52,224 nt of DNA from Cudoniella acicularis (taxonomy: Eukaryota; Ascomycota; Leotiomycetes; Helotiales; Helotiaceae), in the NCBI GenBank assembly GCA_013054445.1, contig JAAMPI010000202.1, positions 1-52,224 on the forward strand, in the 5' to 3' direction. Shown piece after piece: positions 1 to 12,107 of the stretch. The notes beneath the pieces were generated by a model that was given only the letters and a program-made list of their open reading frames with translations, was not told where the DNA came from and searched no databases. Within the stretch, counting starts at the first letter, position 1. Each line of letters opens with the position of its first letter. Position numbers and translations under genes: made by a program.

Positions 1-296
1 TTAACTGACCTTGCTATTTTGTATAACACAAGTACAGCGCTCTAGCACGTTTTCAGAAGGTGTTAAGGACTAGTTCCCGTGTCTGTATTCTAGTGCTCTG
101 CTATAGGGCTGTAATTGTTACAGCTCTGCAAAGGCACGAGGGCCCTGACGTCACGTGGGGACGTATTTGCAAGAAGGTGCTGTATTACGATGAAACTAAG
201 CTGGGGAGCAAAGAAGGAAGAGGTGTCCCGTAAGGGGCTTATATATAGGAAGTAAGTGCTTGTAAGCGAGGGCACGTGATAAGGGGTTAGGCAAAG

Positions 297-325
297 GGGG
301 ACGCGTCAGGTAAGGGGACGCGTCA
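297..325. repeat. 12-bp direct repeat in an otherwise gene-free 5' end
   Basis: Bases 1-560 hold no coding sequence I can support. The unit GGGGACGCGTCA occurs at 297-308 and again at 314-325. Nearby at about 508-524 an inverted pair GTGATAT/ATATCAC sits around AGC. The stretch has an LTR or MITE flavour, but no TG...CA termini with a matching target duplication were found, so no element is called. Confidence 0.4.
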
Positions 326-560
326 CACTGTCTGAGTCTCCCTAGTCACAAGACTGTGCGTTGAACTAGGTCTGTGACAAACTACCATCTATATAGCCAT
401 ATAGTTTTCCTTTGTAGAGCTGCGTGCTCAACTTCGATAGCCTTAGCAAGACAACCCTCTATACCGATCTGCTTGACGCTTCAATTGACTAAGTAAACCC
501 TTCCACGTGATATAGCATATCACCTGACCATAGAACGTTACATCGCGTTTCTGAGCCAAA

Positions 561-800
561 TCATGTGACTATCTCTATAAATCCAACTTCAACGACACCT
601 ACATCTCTAAATACATCTTCAACAATTACTTGCTTTTCTCTTGACTGCACTTTGACACTGTTACTGTTAGCGCCTCCTGCCTTTTGACGGGCCATGCACC
701 CGATTGCGAGAAGGAACTTCTCGACAGGCCAGTAGATGGAGCTTGCAATCTTAGGACGGAAGCTGTCACACGGTCGCGTCTTCTCGGAGTTGTTTTCCAT
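561..800 (-). CDS. possible small hypothetical protein (79 aa)
   Basis: An open frame runs from an ATG at 800 to a stop at 561. The N-terminal half is mixed charged and aromatic, and the C-terminal half is rich in Val, Glu and Ile. I recognise no domain, signal peptide or membrane segment. The third positions of the first 50 codons lean to C and G, which is weak support for coding. It stands alone upstream of the NLR relic on the opposite strand and may be noise. Confidence 0.2.
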   Translation of the reverse strand: MENNSEKTRPCDSFRPKIASSIYWPVEKFLLAIGCMARQKAGGANSNSVKVQSREKQVIVEDVFRDVGVVEVGFIEIVT

Positions 801-1000
801 TTCTTAGTTTGTATTTTTTACATTTTACCTTCATAATATTTTCTAGGGGGTGTAGACAAACATAGCTATGTAGAAGCCCTGCTCTTGGAACGGCAACTAA
901 TAGAACTACCCTGCCCCAAGATGCGTTAAACTAACAAGGCAGCAACAGCTGAACCTTGAACTGCTCGACAAGTCGGGATTCACTAAGAAATTAAAGAGCC

Positions 1001-4000
1001 ATGGAATATCGTGAGCCGCGTCAAGTGTCATTGCGGTCATACAGATCGCGTAGTCCATTGGATCGGTGCTCAAAGATTACTACGAAGGTGTTCGTGATGC
1101 CCGAGACGACATCAAAAAGCTGTACAATTCTATCACCAGCCTGCGAGCAATTCTCTCGAGCATCCACCACATTCTCAATCGTGAGATCGGACAGTCTCTC
1201 TTCGACGAAACCCTTCTCGCCAATCCTTCAGGTCCGCTGAGACAAGCTGAACTGGAACTCCACAAACTGCAACTCAAGCTCAAAGTATTAGCGAAGGGGC
1301 AAAAGTCTCTTGATAAGGCTGTCCAGTCCCTAATTTGGCCCTTCAAGGAGAAGGACATCGAGAAAGCAGTAGGGACAATCGAACGATACAAGTCCAGTTT
1401 GACACTAGAGCTTCAGGTCGAACATCTGTAAGTCAAGCAGGTCACATGATAGCCACGGTCTGTTGACGTTCGCGCCTATTGCAGGCACCTTGCGGCCAAG
1501 CACTTCAATATGTCGGAAGATATAAGAATAGAAATCAGAGCTGCTCGGTTTGATGAGACCCGACGTCGAATTATCAGCTGGTTATCAAGAGGTGTTCCTG
1601 ACCCGTCAAAGGAACACAATCTCGCTCGTGCTAGATATGAAGAAACTACAGGATCTTGGCTTATTGAGAGCCCATCGTTTGAGACCTGGCTTAAGACTGA
1701 AAACTCGCTGCTGTGGCTGAACGGTGGAGGTAAAACTCTCCTTCGTCAAATATTCCACTTGCTAACGACCGAGCGCAGCCGGTGCTGGCAAATCAATCCT
1801 ATCGTACGTACTCCAGAGTTCCCAGCTGCTATTTTCCGATTATATGACAGTTCCACAGTAGTAGATCACGTGCAGAATGACTGTAAAGGCAAGCTTAACG
1901 TTGCGGTAGTTTATTGGTACTTTACTTTCACAGACGTCGAAAAGCAGAAAGCCTCCCACTGCCTGTGTTCCCTTATCGCAGACATTTGCAGCAATCGATG
2001 AGACACCCCCACTACTTTACAAGAAGCCTATGATCAGGCGAATTACGGTCAGCAAAAGCCAATTCAAGAAAGCCTTATCACAGTGCTCAAAGCTATATTG
2101 GCTGGCTTTGAGCATGTATACATAGTTATCGATGGTCTGGGCGAGTGTCCGAAGGGCGAAGGTCAGCGAGACGAGCTCCTGGCTCTCATTCATGAAATCT
2201 ATGGTTTGAAATTAAGTTGCCTACACATTTTACTCGCTAGTAAAAGGGAAATCGATATTGAAGACTCTTTTAATAAGCTTCCTGCCCGTCTGGGTTGTGC
2301 GACAGAAGTCAGCGTTCGCGGCGCGCACGTTGAGCAAGACATTCGAAATTATTTAAAACACCCTCACGCAACGAACCTTCGAAAAGTGGAAGCCGGCATT
2401 AAAGAAAAAGGTAGAGACGAAATTGTCCACTCAAGTGGATGGCATGTATGTGATGCAGTTCTATGAATCTTCAAGTGGCTTACCCGCTCTAGGTTTCGAC
2501 TCGCAGCACTGCAGCTCGATGCTTTGAGCCAGCTTTGTACCGAGTCGAAGATTATGGCTGCAATCCGAGAACTGCCAAAAACCCTGGATGCCTTCTACGA
2601 TCGGATATTGAGCATGAAGATGATCAAAAACACGCTCGTCGTGCGCTGCAGTGGCTTGCTTTTGCAGCTCAGCCTATCTCACTAAAGGAACTTGAAGAGG
2701 CGGTGATTGTACAAGTCGATGACGAGCCATATTTGAACGAAGAAGAACAATTCATGGATTTCAAGGATATACTCGAAATATTACCGGCGGGCCTTGTCAA
2801 AACAATTTCAAGTGAGGTGAACTTGAACAACTATATTTAAGAGAGTCCGAACCCACATGGCGGTTTCCAACCGGAAGCATTTTATGCTCAATTTAAACCC
2901 GAGGCGGATAGTGAGGTGGGTCGTGTAGACTCAGACGTAGTCGATGAGACTAAGACTACAGAAGGAGAGCAGAACTCTAGCGATATGAATGAGGACGGCG
3001 ACGATGTTAAGCAGGTGGACGACGTTGAGAATTCGAGCCACACAGATAAGAAACCTAAAGAGGAAACAGGGACTGAGAACAGAAAGGAGAGTAAACTGAT
3101 GGTTCAATTTGCGCACTTCTCTGTTAAGGAATACCTCGTTTCCGCACGAGTCGCAAGTGGCCCTCGATCGAAATATTACATTGACTCTAGGGCATCGGAG
3201 CTCGAAATTATCCAGGTTTGTTTCGCCTACCTCCTGTACGTTGGAAGCTAGAAGCCTGTCGTACAAAAAGAATTATACAGCAGGTTTCCACTCATACACT
3301 ACGCAGCGAATTGCTGGCCATACCACCTAGAGAAACTAAATCTATCAGCGACGGCAGAGCCGCTGACGAAGTTATCTTCTGCATTTTTGCAGTATGATTG
3401 TCCTGCATCGCAGGTCTGGGAAGTTGTAGGATTCGATGATGTCTGCAACAATCACCAGGAATTGAAGCGACTAGCTCTCCGGAGGCGAAAATTCTTCACG
3501 CAACGCAGCTGGATACACCCCCTGACTAGGATCTCGGCAAGCGGTATATCGTGCCTCATGGCCAACCTCTTAGCTCAGAAACCGGAGCTCAACGACGTTC
3601 CCTAGACGTTTCATATGGGGAATCCACTGTATGCCGCAGCCGTCAACGGCCGACGTCAATTTGTCGAAAAGCTCTTGGCTGAAAGTGCAGACGTCAATTA
3701 TCCGACGGGAGCTTATCGGCATTCACTACAGGCTGCGTGCTTTGTGGACCAAACTGCCATTGTTAGACTCCTCTTAGATGTTGGTGCAGAGGTCAACGCC
3801 GAAGGTGGTCACTTTGGCGATGCTCTCCAAGCTGCAGCATAGTCGTGGCAACTTTATTGTTGGAACATGGCGCCGATGTCACCATCCAACTCCTAGCGTT
3901 GTCCATGGGTTCTCTATTGCGTATCGCAGTCAGAAATTCATTCACGAGCATGGTGGAAGTGCTTTTGACTTCTTCCGGACACGAAACTAATCGCGAACAA

Positions 4001-4193
4001 TGGGACTTGACTCGCAAGTTTCCACTCGAACTTGTTAGGGTGCTGGATGAAAAGTACAAAAAATAAACCTACGGATAATTCGAAAGAATTGAGGCTGGTC
4101 AGAGAAGTTTTGGCGATGCTTGATGTGTATGCAAAGGATCATGGAATCGAAATAGAGGAAGAAACAGAGGAGGAAAGGAGTAACTCTCCTTAA
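1001..4193 (+). pseudogene. NACHT-ankyrin STAND (NLR-type) gene, broken
   Basis: Domain order is that of a fungal STAND receptor. A helical N-terminal domain (1034-1427, including KDYYEGVRDARDDI) is followed by an intron at 1428-1484 that restores frame to the NACHT domain. A Walker A relic (WLNGGGKTLL, near 1710) and a Walker B relic (VYIVIDGLGEC, near 2115) are present, then the winged-helix-like stretch ELPKTLDAFYDRIL and the segment VQFAHFSVKEYLVSAR. At least two ankyrin repeats follow from 3615 (NPLYAAAVNGR, VRLLLDVGAEVNAEGG, TLLLEHGADV). A C-terminal acidic tail ends at 4193. There is an in-frame TAG in the N-terminal helix and repeated frameshifts, for example near 2610, 3250 and 3842. 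The P-loop is about three residues short of the usual GxxGxGKT spacing. Such proteins mediate heterokaryon incompatibility or innate defence; this copy cannot encode one chain. Confidence 0.85.
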
Positions 4194-4617
4194 TACAACT
4201 TTGCAGCCAATATGATTCTGCCCTGCTAAGCTTTGCATGTATTTCCTAGCTATCTAGGGGCAGACCAAACCTTGATGCAGGCCTATTCCTTAACACAGTT
4301 CCGCCACTAGATAAATCACACCAGTTGTTGTAGCTGCCTTGTTGTGCATGAATTACCTAGCGCCAAGCAGACAGGATATTCGCACGATCTTTCTTTGGCG
4401 TGACTCCCTTGCTATATGAATGTCTTGACAGGAACCATATCCTTTCACCAATACAGCTTGCACGGAGACAATTCTGCCTGCTTTGCTTGCTTGTATAACT
4501 CTCCTGATACTTCAGCTAAAGCCTAAACTGTAATACTGCCATTTCCTCCTCGATAGTGCATGAATCACATGAGGCTTAGCAGGCACAGAAGCCACCCAAC
4601 CACCCACCATCAACGCA

Positions 4618-4788
4618 ATGCGTCGAGACGAATCTACCTTCAACGATCTCAGCATTCCGGCCACCGAACCTTGGTATGAACCATGTCCCAGATGCAATTT
4701 CGCATTTGCATGGATCCCACGCTGCTCAAAAAGTTCACCGACTATCGTATCCCCTACAGTCTTTGGTACAGCTGAGGGGATACACTGA
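4618..4788 (+). CDS. possible 56-aa ORF with a CxxC pair
   Basis: A short frame starts at an ATG at 4618 and stops at 4786-4788. It contains one CxxC (EPCPRCNF) but no second pair, so it is not a zinc finger by itself. Codon choice looks ordinary for a gene, but the frame is short and isolated within about 1.2 kb (4194-5424) that has no other coding signal. It could be an orphan exon or chance. Confidence 0.15.
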   Translation: MRRDESTFNDLSIPATEPWYEPCPRCNFAFAWIPRCSKSSPTIVSPTVFGTAEGIH

Positions 4789-5424
4789 TGTTGCATGATC
4801 TTGTAATACCTTGCCTAATAGAATCACCAAAAGTCGTATTCCTGTTGCATAGTGCTAGGAAGACTGTTCCTTGACTTGCATGAATCGTAGAATGTGAATA
4901 AGGGAGCCCTAGACGTTTAACAGGCCCTAAGATTTGCAGTGCCACCTTTTATGCCATCTTTGGTAGTCATACAGAATCAATTTTCGCCTAGTATGATAGA
5001 GTAGTTAGTTGTATAAGTGAAAGTTCTTTTAATAGAGGAGTTGAACAACTGCCAGCAAATTAAGGCCACACACTTGCATAAGATGACGTTGAGTTAGTAA
5101 TATTTGCTAAACTATGAGGCTAAACCACTAGTCACGTGCTACTAGATTAGAGGGATCCAAAATAGGCTCACAGCACAACCCTTGAACTATTTTCTAATTT
5201 TAGGGGGCGACAGCAATTATAACCAAGGAGTCGAAACAGATCCCCTGGCTTAATCGCCCAGGCGCTATTCACCATTGCTCATCTGCTTCCCCCTTCGCCT
5301 CACCCTTTCCCACCTCCGCCTCACCTTACTTTTCTTCGCCTTACCTTTACTCACTTTAACTCACTCAATATTACCGATAAAATAGCCTTACTCACCTTTC
5401 CGAACAGAAACAGATTTCGTACAG
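4789..5424. other. intergenic, with pyrimidine-rich tract
   Basis: No gene is seen. Bases about 5285-5375 are strongly C+T biased, with repeated CACC/TTCGCC words. Tracts like this often sit just upstream of transcription starts in filamentous fungi, so this may be the relic promoter of the F-box-like frame that follows. Confidence 0.35.
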
Positions 5425-6451
5425 GTGAGGATTCACGTTAAACAACCAGCTGTTATCTTGTCGAAAAATGTTTTGACGCTTCGCAAATTCCCAGTCGAAA
5501 TTCGAAAGATAATCTACTCAGACGTCATCGCAGATAGCGGGCTCACAACCGGCTTAATCGCAGCGGCTCGACCCGATTCTCTCTTATACGGCGAAGTTCT
5601 CGAAACCCTCTTCAAAGAGCACGTTTTTGTCCTCTCAGTGGGAAATCAGAAAACCTTTAGTTCGTTGTCTAACAAGCCTGGTCAGCTAAGTCTACGTTTT
5701 CAGGGCGTATTTAAGCGATTTTCAGGCTTCGCGACCCCACCTTAAGGCTTCCGAAAAGCAAAGTTATCGCGATCACTTGAATATTATAAAATAACCAAGA
5801 ATAACTATAATAAAAATACCCGTATTTGAGAGTTATAGAGGGCAAAGTCACTTTCTATTCACTAACTTTTAAAGGTTCACGAATTTTAAATTTAGATTTA
5901 CTAGTTAAATGCCCTGAAAACGCAGACTTAGTTAACCAGGTTCGTAAGGCAATTACTCAGCGTGTTCCCAAGTTTTACCTAAAGTAAGTGAATAATTATT
6001 TTCAGATTGGTAGAAACATTGCTAACAAATTAGGGGTACGGAGGGGCTTCTCACGAGTGATGTATCTATGTATTTTCCCATTCGTACGAGAATCACCGAT
6101 ATCACGATGGAATTTCAAGGCAGACGAGTGAATGTTCATCAATTCTATGATATCACCAAGCTTTGGTTCAAGTATTTCTCTACCGTCGTAAATTTTACCG
6201 TTATATGGACTAATGTCAGCATTCAGGGAAATAAATCTGTGTTTGGAAGGGCCCCATACCCACCTGAAGCATTGAAGGGTGCTATTCGGGTTGCGAATAA
6301 GTGGTTGAAGGTAGAAGCAGTTCTTGTTGAAGAAAAAGGAGAGTTGCAAATGAAGAGGCAGGGCAATACTGTGCGTTCGGAGGGACGAGGGATGTCCCGT
6401 AGCAGGGACATGGCTCAAGGATCGGAGTTGGAGATATTTACATGGACATGA
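5425..6451 (+). pseudogene. F-box-like hypothetical protein relic
   Basis: A first open frame (5425-5745) contains LRKFPVEIRKIIYSDVI, which has the L-x2-[FL]P-x-EIR-x-I(Y) pattern seen at the start of many fungal F-box-like proteins. It has no clear ATG; the frame opens at GTG directly after a CAG that could be a splice acceptor. After an AT-rich stretch, a second frame (6068-6451) on the same strand encodes a basic, tryptophan-containing segment I cannot assign. The 320 bases between them have stops in all frames, so the pieces belong together only if introns or frameshifts are assumed. No reliable function can be given. Confidence 0.35.
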
Positions 6452-6599
6452 CCGGCAGAGAAAGGCAATGTTTTAGCTTGGAATTCTTAATTTCCTAGGG
6501 TGCTTAGTCAGGAACTTTAGGAATTTATAAATAGAAAAACAAATTCGACAGAAAAAACTTTGAGGTTTAAAAAGCCTCCCGCCCCTTCACCGCCCCTCA

Positions 6600-6973
6600 A
6601 GGTGACCTAATCGTCCTATTTTCGAGACGGTCGCTACACTAGCAAAGGGAACAGAGATATTAGCTCATGAAATGACTTTGTTAACAGCGAAGTTAGAACT
6701 CTTCGCAAGGCAAATGAAGCCCTTAGTAAACACCGTAGAGCTAAAAAGACTCGGGTTCGTCAAGGAGGTGCATTTACTATAGAGGATGCACAGGACGTAT
6801 TAGCTCAAAGGGATGCAAAGGAACAGGCTCAAAAGGATAAGCAGTTTAGGGAGGGTAGGCAAAATCAGGGGCAATCGACTAGACGACGCTGTGGTACTTG
6901 CGGGAAGACTAGTCATAATGCACGAACTCGTCAAGAGGTTGTAAATATATCTAGTTCATCAGATTCCGAGTAG
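6600..6973 (+). mobile_element. 3' fragment of a pogo/Fot-type transposase
   Basis: The frame ending in TAG at 6971-6973 encodes the typical C-terminal tail of fungal pogo-family transposases: a helix (LRKANEALSKHRRAKKTRVR), RQGGAFTIEDA, a basic glutamine-rich stretch and a zinc knuckle. The knuckle reads CGTCGKTSHNARTR, so the last ligand of the CCHC is Arg. Upstream, the matching frame (ATLAKGTEILAHEMTLL) is joined only after a one-base frameshift near 6690. The DDE core and 5' end are missing. It is a dead, truncated element. Confidence 0.8.
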
Positions 6974-7059
6974 TTTCAATAAATATTAGGTGTTGTGGTG
7001 GTTCAATTGTAGTTTAAAGTAGTGGGGTAGTAGAGAAGTGATCCACTCGATGATAAACC

Positions 7060-8177
7060 ACGTTAATAAAAAAAATAAAACTAGAAATACAGCTCGACCG
7101 GGCTAGCTCGATTTATATATTGTAATTAAAAAGTAGTCGATTTTTTTATTTTTATTTTTAGGGTTAAACAGTGTTAACATGAATATTGAGGAATAGTGTA
7201 GCTGAAAACCGACATGGGAAGCCAGAATATTCATGTGCCGGGGTAGGAGCATGCCGACGGTCTAAATCAATATGACGGTGCGGAGGTGCCGTGTTAGTAA
7301 AATAAGTTATGAGAAAGCCGAGGAATTAGAAGTCTAAGTTGAAAGAGCTTGTTGATTTGGTCATTGTAATACAACAATTATTGCAATCTGCCACAAATTT
7401 TTTCGTGCTCTTCTTTCGGCTTCTATCTTCGATGTATAGGAATATCACAGCGTCCTATTCGGGCCTTGCTACTCTTAGATATCTCACATTTTACTTAGTG
7501 TAATTCCCTAGAGTAACTATTTCTCTAGTGTATCCCGGGCTTCTCATTCCAAATTTCACACAATGCAGTCAGCAAATAATTTGAAAATCCGATATCAGGC
7601 TCAGGCGTAGAAACAAATGTATTATGCACAGAAAGTTTAAGGAAATAATCCTCACAATTGCAACTAACTTGAAATATCTTCCTCTTATATGCCAATATTC
7701 ACCTTCTATTCTCTATCCTACAGGTCGCAATCTTATTTTTATGTACTGTACCTCTGTAAGGTTTTTGTTCTTCAATTTCTTAATGTAATTCCACAGTCGC
7801 CGCCAAGCAAATGGATTTATAAGCTATACTAGCTAGCAACTGCGCTTTTTGTCGGGAGCTTATAGCAACTAACTACACGCTGCAAAGCATTCTCGAAGTA
7901 TGAACTTGATATATTTTATGGATATTATAGTTCTACATCACACTGGATGTAATAAAGATTACGGTGATATTACTAGCCTGAAGTTCGGATCACGATATTT
8001 AGTAGTCTGGCATGAATTCAGTCTTTAGATAAACGAATTCTTTAACGCATTGAATTATTTGCACTACAATTATATCATAATGAACATGAGTTATTCACTA
8101 AATGGTTGGTAATTACTGCATTAAATATTCATAAAAACTACTCTATTCTNNTTTTTAANTNNAAAAAAACTAAACAA
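7060..8177. other. AT-rich intergenic, possible degenerate LTR
   Basis: No gene is seen. Between about 7175 and 7490 the sequence has the feel of a retrotransposon LTR: it begins TGTTAAC, is moderately GC-rich inside an AT-rich background, and contains an AATACAACA word. I could not find paired TG...CA ends with a target-site duplication. Ambiguous bases at 8150-8162 mark poor sequence or an unresolved AT tract just beyond the 3' end of the NmrA-like gene. Confidence 0.3.
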
Positions 8178-9264
8178 TCAGGCTTCGAACGTGAGATTAT
8201 CGGCAGCAGAAGCCAATTCATCAAATTTGTGACGTCTGAAAAAATCCTCAAAGGTCACCGGCACGACGTGAGAATAGTTGGTATTGTCCAAGTCTCTCTT
8301 CAAGCGGGCTTCTTCGTTTTGGCTCCAATAGAAAAAGAACCTTTTTAATAATGTTAACTTTATATGCCTGTTGCTGCAATTTGGAGGAAATGCTTTGAAT
8401 TAAGTCATGTTGGAAAATAATAGGCAAACTCACTTGGGCATCCAAGCCATAACATCAGCAGGGTTTATTTGCAAACTCTCATGCATGCTTTGGTGCAAGT
8501 CCTCTAATGAACCAAGATTGTGGAGATCAGGTTTATAACCGTAGACCTTGGCGAATATTTCCATGATTTCAATTAGGCTTTTGCGATCTCCGAGGACTGC
8601 TGGAATTAGTTTCTCCCCCATATACTAACTCAAAAAAGGTTGTAGTAGACTTACACTGCTGAATTCCAACCGCCGCCGTATCCGTCGCCACTGCTGCTGT
8701 ATAGTCGGCTGCAGTTCCATAAGTTGTTGACTCCCATATCTCATGGCCTGTACCCCAGTAGGAAAGCTTCTTCTGCCTTGGGTCCCAGATTTGCATAAAG
8801 TCGCTCCAGAATGTCTCCATAAAGACTCCGATGAGGATATGGATACCCTGAATATCTCTTGACTCTAGATATTTCATGATGTCTTTGCATGGATCTTTTG
8901 GAGGAAGAGCACCGTATGGGATGTTGGTAATATCAACCGAGAAGTCGCCGGCAATGTATCGTGGAACATTCTTCGCCACGCAAGCATCAATCAGAAGTTT
9001 CTGGCCCTCGAGCATGAGTTCTGCGTTGCCAAGGTAGCAGCAGATCACCACATCGGTACCTGTCACAAAAGATTGTAGCGCATCCTTGTCATTGAACTCT
9101 CCTTTGACAATGTGGATCCTGGACGAAGCTGTGACGGACGGTGGAAGCTTGCTCGGGTCTCGACAGAAGCCACGCACTGAAACCCCAGGATTTTGGAGTA
9201 AGCTTTTGACTACACAACGTGCAAACTTTCCAGTAAATCCAGCGACGCCAATCGTTTGAGCCAT
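8178..9264 (-). CDS. NmrA-like / isoflavone-reductase-like NAD(P)-dependent reductase
   Basis: Three exons (9264-8655, 8596-8434, 8340-8178) join in frame across introns with GTAAGT and GTGAGT donors to give 311 residues, the usual size for this atypical SDR family. The N-terminus carries the dinucleotide-binding GxxGxxG (GVAGFTG, residues 7-13) followed by a beta-alpha-beta pattern. Later landmarks are VICCYLGNAELMLEGQKLLI, RYIAGDFSVDI, FLGDRKSLIEIMEIF at the first splice junction and AWMPKFFFYWSQNEEARL at the second. Members either reduce phenylpropanoid-type substrates (isoflavone reductase, phenylcoumaran benzylic ether reductase) or act as redox sensors like NmrA. The gene is intact and divergent from the AT-hook regulator at 10103. 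A role in phenolic metabolism would fit the cluster downstream but is inference. Confidence 0.9.
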
Positions 9265-10102
9265 TTAGAAGTTGGTGTGGTTTCAATGTCGATGAGGTTT
9301 GATGCTATACACGCAGATTTGATTGCTAAGATGCAAGGGATGATAAATGTGAGCAGACTCGACTTCGGAATCAGAAGCCTATTTATACTTGAAATCACTG
9401 TCTCCTTGTTTCGGCATGTAATAATTGAGCGGAGAAAACAGTTAGTCATATTCTACTTCAGTGCCTCACTTGTTCCCTGAACCCTAAATCCGCACGATAA
9501 TACTGACAAATGTAAGTAAGTTAGTCTGCGGGAGCCCGTGCATTGGTAACATGTCTTTTCTTAACTTTATCTTACAGATAAAGTGAAAGCTCGTCTGTGG
9601 GAGCCGTGACTTTCACCTTTCAAGATATCGGTAGTAGTTTAACTGTCTTAAGACAGTTAGAACCGGCCACCGCTTTTTACAGGGGATGAACAGCAGAAAA
9701 TAATAACCAGTAAGCGAGTGCAACAGAAGTGACCGAATTCCCTAAATAGGTCAATGCTCTCTCGGACAGCCAGAACCGGTTAGGGAAGTAACGAATGCAG
9801 ATCGATCTGCAGCGCGCTGTGCTGTGCACGGACGGTGACATGAAGCCCGTGAAACATCCCAGCCACAAAGCACTATACTCAATGTGGAATGATTTCGAAG
9901 GGACCATAATCTGAACTAGGAAACATAAGCGAGATCATAGAAATACAGAATTAGCCTCCTCATCTGTCATCTTTGCGGACTTTGGAGATAAGCCTAGCGT
10001 TATCTCCGTTATCTTAAACAAACAATGCTCTCGTAAATCATCCTATTTGCGTTCTAGCAATAACCAAAACATTGAGGAGTGCATCTTTTGCTAATCTTGG
10101 TA
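9265..10102. promoter_or_regulatory. shared divergent promoter region of NmrA-like gene and regulator
   Basis: This 838-bp spacer separates two divergent intact genes and holds no convincing coding sequence. It contains a 20-bp perfect palindrome (9640-9659). It also carries two degenerate copies of GTCTGYGGGAGCC (near 9523 and 9593) and an imperfect inverted pair around AAAGTGAAAG/CTTTCACCTTT (about 9580-9620). Whether any of these binds a regulator is unknown. Confidence 0.45.
9640..9659. promoter_or_regulatory. 20-bp perfect palindrome
   Basis: TAACTGTCTTAAGACAGTTA equals its own reverse complement. It lies 376 bp upstream of the NmrA-like start and 444 bp upstream of the regulator start. 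It could be a dimeric operator or the residual end of a small inverted-repeat element. Confidence 0.5.
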
Positions 10103-12107
10103 ATGACTGGAACTACAAGCAGATCACCTCCTTCCTCTAACATAGTCATCTTTGACAGTTCCTCATCATCCTCCACCACTTTTCACTCCAATAATTCGAT
10201 TCTCATTTCTTGTCGAGATGGTCCCCAAAAGCTGACTGGACTTGTGAAAAGAGGACGGCCTAGAAAAGGTTAGTTGTTAAGAAACATCTCTATTACCTCT
10301 CCTGCCTTGACTCATCATATTATTACTGGACAGAATGCCAAACATCTCCTTCTGGAGAGTGTAATGAAGAATCGCAGATTAACGAGTACTCATCGACGTC
10401 AAAGTTTAGCTTCGTCACTTATACTGCATCGCCTCAAAATGCTGGGCCTAAAATCCAAAGGCTCGTTCGAAGGCGTGCGATGCTTAATTATCGGCGACAA
10501 GAGAGAGAACAGAAGAGTGTATCTGAAGAAGCAGAGAAATCCAGGGCCAATTGTCCAGCTAATCATCCCTTTCCTGAGGCGAAGGACGACGACGAAGTGC
10601 TTCGGCAGTACGTCGCCGATGACCGCATGAATTCCGCATTGCCAACGACCACTACCGATCTCTTGCCGAAGGAGATCACAGCTGTCGAACCTTTCAACGC
10701 CTTTCCTATTAAAATTGAGCCGTACATGTTAGAGCTCCTTTCTTCCTGTGAGTGTCTCCCCCCCCCCTTCCTCACTTTCTTCTGCCTGCCTTCTGCATTT
10801 CTAGCAAAAGGGGCTAGCTCTGACTGAACCATACCTCTTTTAACAGATACAACTTCCATATACGAGACCATGTACACTATTGAAAAGCATGTGAATCTTA
10901 ATCCAGCCAAGGACTACTGGCTGCCCATGGCATTCCAAGACGCCGCCTTGCTCCACGCATTCATTTTCTGTGCGGATGGGCACGGCACCATCTCACAGGG
11001 CAGGAAAGAAGGTCCAGCTGCTGTGATACATCTGAGGAAAGCAATTCAAATAGTGAATGAAAGGCTTCGAGCGCCAGTGCCAAGTATTACAGACGCAACT
11101 ATTGCCGTGGTATGCACATTTGCTCATACGGAGGTACGTTGTTAGCTAGCCTCAGAATGACGTGGCTGGGGGACTTATCTCCTTTCAATGCTCTCCATCC
11201 ATCTTTCTTACCCGTTGGCTTTAGATATTGAATGGCAACCATGAGAATTGGCTGGTTCATATGCGCGGCTTGGAGCAGATGGTCCAACAGCGAGGAGGTA
11301 TGCAGGCTTTTGAATCGAATCGACTGGTGCGGAGTAAGATCAATCGGTGAGTTATTGCTATCAAATTTTTTAGTCTTTTTTTGAGTGCTGTGCTAATCTC
11401 GAACCAGGGCTGACTTGTGTGGATCGATTGATGCTGTTCAAAGTCCTTATTTTGAATTTGTTGTCAGAGAGTTACCAACGATGCCAGGATATCAGATGAC
11501 AACAATAACAACAACGGGATTTTGTAGAATTACAAATTCTATCAAACTAGATGAAGCACTTATTCGGATCCTTTGCCAGATCCAAGATATAACGTCTAAT
11601 CTAAACATGTTTCATCATCACAAGACGCAGATACATCCTCTAAGTTTGCGAGAGGCCATTACATCATCTCAGTACTCTTTGCTCTCCTTTAAACTCCAGC
11701 AAAGTAACACCACCCGCGAAAACTTGATCCACGAAATACTGCGACTTGGCTTGTTAATATACCTCGTCACTCTTCTCAATGAGTCTCCCCCAGGAGTATC
11801 ACTTTACGACATGCTAGGCGCAAGGTTGAAGTCCACTTTAATAGAAATCAGGCGGAACGGTGGCTTGAATCTTGAGTTTTCCCTCTGGATTATGTTCATC
11901 GCCGCTTCAATGGTTAGGGATCCAGACACCAAAGGTTACTTTATGGCGTCAGCCACCGAGATTATAGAGGAACTAGGTGTTTCTTTCTGGGATAATGTCG
12001 AGACCCTGTTCAAATCTTTCTTTTGGGTAGAGAAGATTCATAGAGGGACTTTCAGACCGATATGGAATGCCCTTGAGGTTGTGATAACACACACTCGTAA
12101 AGAATAA
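10103..12107 (+). CDS. transcription factor with AT-hook and Fungal_trans_2 domain
   Basis: Five exons (10103-10268, 10334-10747, 10847-11133, 11225-11346, 11408-12107) join in frame to 562 residues with no stop. The chosen ATG at 10103 opens a Ser/Thr-rich N-terminus that ends in an AT-hook core, KRGRPRK (residues 49-55), exactly at the first splice junction. Next comes FSFVTYTASP followed by a basic stretch (RLVRRRAMLNYRRQERE). This is the arrangement of the PF11951-type fungal regulators that often lack a Zn2Cys6 finger. The remainder is the helical domain, for example NWLVHMRGLEQMVQQRGGM and LGLLIYLVTLLNESPPG. No Zn2Cys6 motif is present, so DNA contact probably relies on the AT-hook and basic region. 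Its position between the NmrA-like gene and the transporter makes it a candidate local regulator (inference). Confidence 0.88.

Noticed and set aside
7175..7490. A third solo LTR
   Set aside because: The composition is suggestive, but no pair of TG...CA ends with a 5-bp duplication was found, unlike the two accepted elements.
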